Origin: an uncultured Clostridia bacterium
Lineage (GTDB): Bacteria > Bacillota > Clostridia > JAAYHZ01
Assembly: GCA_937894465.1 (NCBI GenBank)
Contig: CALCRE010000112.1
Span: 1 to 14,764 of the forward strand
Direction of reading: 5' to 3'
DNA: 14,764 nt
Under the pieces are notes generated by a model. That model was not told where the DNA came from, did not search any database, and was given only the letters and a program-made list of their open reading frames with translations. Shown one piece after another: positions 14,691 to 14,764 of this stretch. Numbering within the stretch: the first letter of the stretch is position 1; the number at the start of each line of letters is the position of its first letter. The position numbers and the translations under genes were made by a program.

Positions 14691-14764
14691 CTACTCAAGA
14701 AACCGGATGAAACTTGTATTTTTTTGTCGTTTCATCGTGTAATCCATAAAAAGGCCTTGCTCCT
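14691..14764 (-). CDS. Possible C-terminal end of an upstream gene (partial)
   Basis: One minus-strand frame is open from the window edge to a TAG at 14691-14693 and would encode the tail EQGLFMDYTMKRQKNTSFIRFLE. In clostridial tad loci the gene ahead of cpaE is often a SAF-domain CpaB/RcpC-like protein, so this could be its last 23 residues, but the fragment is too short to recognise. Alternatively there is an 18-codon ORF from ATG 14747, with a poorly spaced AGGAG at the window edge, or no gene at all. The tail is basic and ends just before the Tad promoter. Confidence 0.35.
   Translation of the reverse strand, partial: EQGLFMDYTMKRQKNTSFIRFLE
14706..14736. repeat. Inverted repeat with 8-bp arms
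   Basis: GATGAAAC (14706-14713) and GTTTCATC (14729-14736) are perfect inverted copies separated by 15 bases that include a run of seven T. No U-tract follows the arm on either strand, so it does not look like an intrinsic terminator. It lies inside the possible upstream coding tail, so it may be incidental; it could also be a regulator site ahead of the Tad promoter. Confidence 0.3.

Noticed and set aside
1..14764. CRISPR arrays, tRNA/rRNA genes, insertion sequences
   Set aside because: No regularly spaced repeats, tRNA-like cloverleaf signatures, rRNA signatures or transposase reading frames were seen.

Overview
The window looks like a piece of a low-GC Bacillota (Clostridia-type) chromosome. 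Most genes have AGGAG-type Shine-Dalgarno (SD) sites, GTG and TTG starts occur, there is an S-layer-homology protein, and the Tad pilus locus has the Gram-positive composition. No secretin or other outer-membrane Tad component is visible in the window. Nearly all genes are on the minus strand, so the locus reads from the right end to the left. Genus-level placement is not supported by what I can see.

Right and centre (about 14764 to 3367, minus strand): a compact Tad/Flp (type IVb/IVc) pilus operon. After the possible 3' tail of an unseen upstream gene, a recognisable promoter (about 14650-14677) precedes a CpaE/TadZ-like P-loop protein, the CpaF/TadA secretion ATPase, TadB and TadC platform proteins, a small Flp pilin, a TadE-type pseudopilin that appears split by a +1 frameshift, a giant TadG-like (DUF5702-type) protein of nearly 1000 residues, a second, larger TadE-like pseudopilin, a prepilin peptidase (TadV/CpaA-like), and a two-TM protein ending in an FHA domain. 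Genes are separated by a few bases or overlap, so one long transcript is likely. Division of labour: CpaF powers the TadB/TadC platform, the peptidase matures Flp and the pseudopilins, TadE/TadG-like proteins probably prime, cap or decorate the pilus, CpaE positions the machine, and the FHA protein may link assembly to Ser/Thr phosphorylation.

Left (3366 to 1): a uroporphyrinogen-decarboxylase-family gene that is not HemE and has its own promoter; then, on the opposite strand, a decayed fragment of an AAA15-type ATPase whose frame carries an internal stop; then a two-gene unit for secreted proteins, an S-layer-homology protein with an unrecognised C-terminal region and a second secreted protein that runs off the left edge. 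These two are tightly coupled: the SD site of the second is formed by the last two Arg codons of the first.

I found no tRNA, rRNA, CRISPR array, insertion sequence or convincing intrinsic terminator. No stretch over 300 bases lacks a gene. The most useful items to check are the split TadE gene, the palindromes overlapping two promoters, the non-canonical CpaE and prepilin-peptidase motifs, and the secreted protein pair.
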